From Pseudobdellovibrionaceae bacterium (lineage in GTDB: Bacteria > Bdellovibrionota > Bdellovibrionia > Bdellovibrionales > JAMPXM01): 14,456 bases of DNA. The DNA lies in assembly GCA_913774795.1 (NCBI GenBank), contig CAJYIL010000260.1, positions 1-14,456 of the forward strand. Reading direction: 5' to 3'. The notes under the pieces are model-generated. The model saw only the letters and a program-made list of their open reading frames with translations. It did not search any database and was not told the origin of the DNA. The first letter of the stretch is position 1. Every line of letters begins with the position of its first letter. Position numbers and translations under genes: made by a program. Positions 13,185 through 14,456 of this stretch are shown here, one piece after another.

Positions 13185-14087
13185 TTACTGCCCAAGCCCC
13201 TGCTGCTTCAACGCTCGGTAGAACACTTCGATCGCTTGCTCGGTGTCTGTCCCCGGGCGCGAGTAGTACTGCACGTTCACGGAGTAGAAAAGCTCTGGGC
13301 AATCGACGACCGTCAAGCGACCCATGCGCACTTGTTTACGAATCGAGTGCGCGGGAACAAATCCCCAGCCAAGACCCGATTCGATCACGCGTTTCAATGT
13401 TCCGACGTTGTTCGTTTCAAACGACGGCGTGACTTCGACTCCGTGATCTTTGAAGGCCTTCTTCAGAAGCTTCTCGAAACCTTCATAGCGCTCGGTGAGG
13501 CGCATGTAAGGACGAGACGCGAGCTCTTTCACCGTCGCTTCATCCGGAACCGTCGTGTCGCGGCCCGAAGCCACAAGCCACATTTCGTCTTTTAAGAGCG
13601 GACGCGCATCGAGCGCTGACGGATCTCCGCCCGACTGTGAAACGTCAGGCAAGATGGCGACGTCGAGATCGCCGCGCTGAAGGGCCGCAAAAACTTTCTC
13701 CGAGTCTTCGTAAAAGAGCGACATCGAGATCTTCGAGTTGTGTTTTAGGAACGACGAAACCGCCGGAGAGACAAGTTGAAGACCGAGCGAGTTCAAAGTT
13801 CCGACCCGCAATTTTCCTTTTACACCTTCGCCCATCGTTTGGATGGCGACTTGCGCTTGTTGCGTGAGCGCGATGATGCGTTTTGCGTAATCGTAAAGAA
13901 GCTGCCCATGCATCGTCGGTTTCGCGTGACGCGAACCGCGATCGAGAAGGCCGACGCCCATTTCGTCTTCGAGGTTGCGGATCTGCTGAGAGACCGCTGG
14001 CTGCGTGAGATAAAGTTTTTCAGCGGCGGCCGTCATGCTGCCCTCAGAGATAACCGTCGAGAACGTGATGAGCTGTTGCAAGTTCAT
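13185..14087 (-). CDS. LysR-family transcriptional regulator
   Basis: The 300-aa length and layout are typical. The N-terminal winged helix-turn-helix covers about residues 1-60, with MTAAAEKLYLTQPAVSQQIR as the DNA-contacting part and LEDEMGVGLLDRGSR after it. A linker helix follows, then a LysR substrate-binding domain from about residue 90 (KGKLRVGTLNSLG, GDLDVAILPD, SGLGWGFVPAHSI). Such proteins are tetrameric activators or repressors responding to a small ligand. The target is unknown; the divergent secreted-protein gene at 14265 is the obvious candidate by position. ATG at 14087 has a strong GAGGAG 7 nt upstream. The gene ends 24 nt before the bidirectional terminator. Confidence 0.95.
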   Translation of the reverse strand: MNLQQLITFSTVISEGSMTAAAEKLYLTQPAVSQQIRNLEDEMGVGLLDRGSRHAKPTMHGQLLYDYAKRIIALTQQAQVAIQTMGEGVKGKLRVGTLNSLGLQLVSPAVSSFLKHNSKISMSLFYEDSEKVFAALQRGDLDVAILPDVSQSGGDPSALDARPLLKDEMWLVASGRDTTVPDEATVKELASRPYMRLTERYEGFEKLLKKAFKDHGVEVTPSFETNNVGTLKRVIESGLGWGFVPAHSIRKQVRMGRLTVVDCPELFYSVNVQYYSRPGTDTEQAIEVFYRALKQQGLGQ

Positions 14088-14141
14088 GGCAAACTCCTCT
14101 AGAGACCCGACGCTAGCATAAGCTCCTTTTATGGCTCAAGC

Positions 14142-14174
14142 CCAAGAGCAGCACGCGGCATGACCAGCTCTTGG
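14142..14174. repeat. 8-bp inverted repeat between the LysR gene and its divergent neighbour
   Basis: CCAAGAGC (14142-14149) and GCTCTTGG (14167-14174) are exact reverse complements separated by 17 nt. It sits about midway in the 177-nt gap between divergent genes, a common place for a regulator's binding site. It does not show the usual T-N11-A LysR core, so the function is unproven. Confidence 0.3.
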
Positions 14175-14209
14175 TCCTGTCTCGATTCGAAACACATCGA
14201 CCCTAGTGC

Positions 14210-14239
14210 TTCAGACCTTCTAAACTTCGGGGATAGACT
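14210..14239 (+). promoter_or_regulatory. Possible promoter of the gene at 14265
   Basis: TTCAGA (14210-14215) and TAGACT (14234-14239) are spaced by 18 nt, each matching 4 of 6 consensus bases. RNA would start near 14246 and include the GAGAGG ribosome-binding site before the ATG at 14265. Confidence 0.35.
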
Positions 14240-14264
14240 GCACAGAGCACCAACGAGAGGCTCC

Positions 14265-14456
14265 ATGAGATTAGCACCCGCTCTTTTGGCGTTTGCCGCA
14301 CTTGCGGCTGGCGCATCCGCCCAGGCCAAGACGTTCACCAACTCATACGTGAGTTTTGAACTTCCCGACCGATGGAACTGCGCCCTTGAGCAAACCGAGT
14401 GGGTCTGTAGCCCCGGTGCGCCGACCGAGAGTCCGCAGGCGATCATCATCTTAACC
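14265..14456 (+). CDS. Secreted protein of unknown function, N-terminal part only
   Basis: The window ends after 64 codons with the frame still open. The start is well supported by GAGAGG 5 nt before ATG and by a Sec signal peptide (MRLAPALLAFAALAAGASA, cleavage before QAK). The mature part begins KTFTNSYVSFELPDRWNC, followed by EWVC, so there may be a Cys pair. The pattern 'YVSFELPDRW' resembles the first strands of small exported domains, but no family can be named. It is divergent from the LysR regulator and may be its target. A long frame on the opposite strand here (14129-14449) is treated as a shadow. Confidence 0.8.
   Translation, partial: MRLAPALLAFAALAAGASAQAKTFTNSYVSFELPDRWNCALEQTEWVCSPGAPTESPQAIIILT

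Noticed and set aside
14129..14449. 106-codon minus-strand frame at the right edge
   Set aside because: It conflicts with the plus-strand gene at 14265, which has a ribosome-binding site and a clear signal peptide.

Overview
The window reads as chromosomal DNA of a Gram-negative bacterium with moderately high GC and dense gene packing. There are many Sec-exported proteins, beta-barrel-like proteins ending in Phe or Tyr, a lipoprotein and the tail of an Omp85/BamA protein, so an outer membrane is almost certain. The small secreted proteins without recognisable family, beside a secreted D-Ala-D-Ala dipeptidase and a lysozyme-fold-like protein, suggest a Bdellovibrio-like lineage (Bdellovibrionota/Oligoflexia). 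That placement is inference only, as no marker gene is complete enough to prove it. I saw no mobile element, CRISPR array, tRNA or rRNA.

Layout. (1) 2-193: 3' end of a BamA/Omp85 gene, convergent with (2), a leftward cluster at 249-3147. That cluster runs, in transcription order: a lysozyme-fold-like secreted protein, two unrecognised proteins, and the PEP synthase/PPDK regulatory kinase-pyrophosphorylase. A perfect 34-bp inverted repeat at 187-255 covers both convergent stop codons. (3) 3212-4372: a single-domain RelA/SpoT-type alarmone synthetase, divergent from (2), whose 3' end overlaps the nusB 3' end by 19 bp. (4) 4354-5291: leftward nrdR-nusB pair joined by an ATGA overlap. (5) 5370-7298: rightward outer-membrane barrel protein plus an RsmB/NOL1-type rRNA cytosine-C5 methyltransferase. 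(6) 7495-11309: a two-gene unit joined by an ATGA overlap, encoding a 684-aa secreted Cys-rich protein with one CxxCH motif and a 587-aa secreted protein whose last 200 residues are a VanX/DdpX-type D-Ala-D-Ala dipeptidase. (7) 11303-12034: leftward lipoprotein/barrel gene. (8) 12352-13056: rightward secreted protein with a long leader. (9) 13118-13160: a perfect 19-bp bidirectional terminator. (10) 13185-14087: leftward LysR regulator. (11) 14265-end: a rightward secreted protein cut by the window edge.

Most housekeeping content concerns nutrient and stress control (alarmone synthesis, PEP/pyruvate switching, dNTP supply, rRNA synthesis and modification), interleaved with envelope and secreted proteins. 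The least explained part is the 7495-11309 pair. The N-terminal half of the dipeptidase protein appears to be an internal duplication with conserved Cys and His spacing, and its coupled partner looks like a secreted c-type-cytochrome-like protein. A second theme is that several genes without a Shine-Dalgarno sequence have a promoter-like pair whose -10 element ends only 6-8 nt before the ATG, which suggests leaderless mRNAs.
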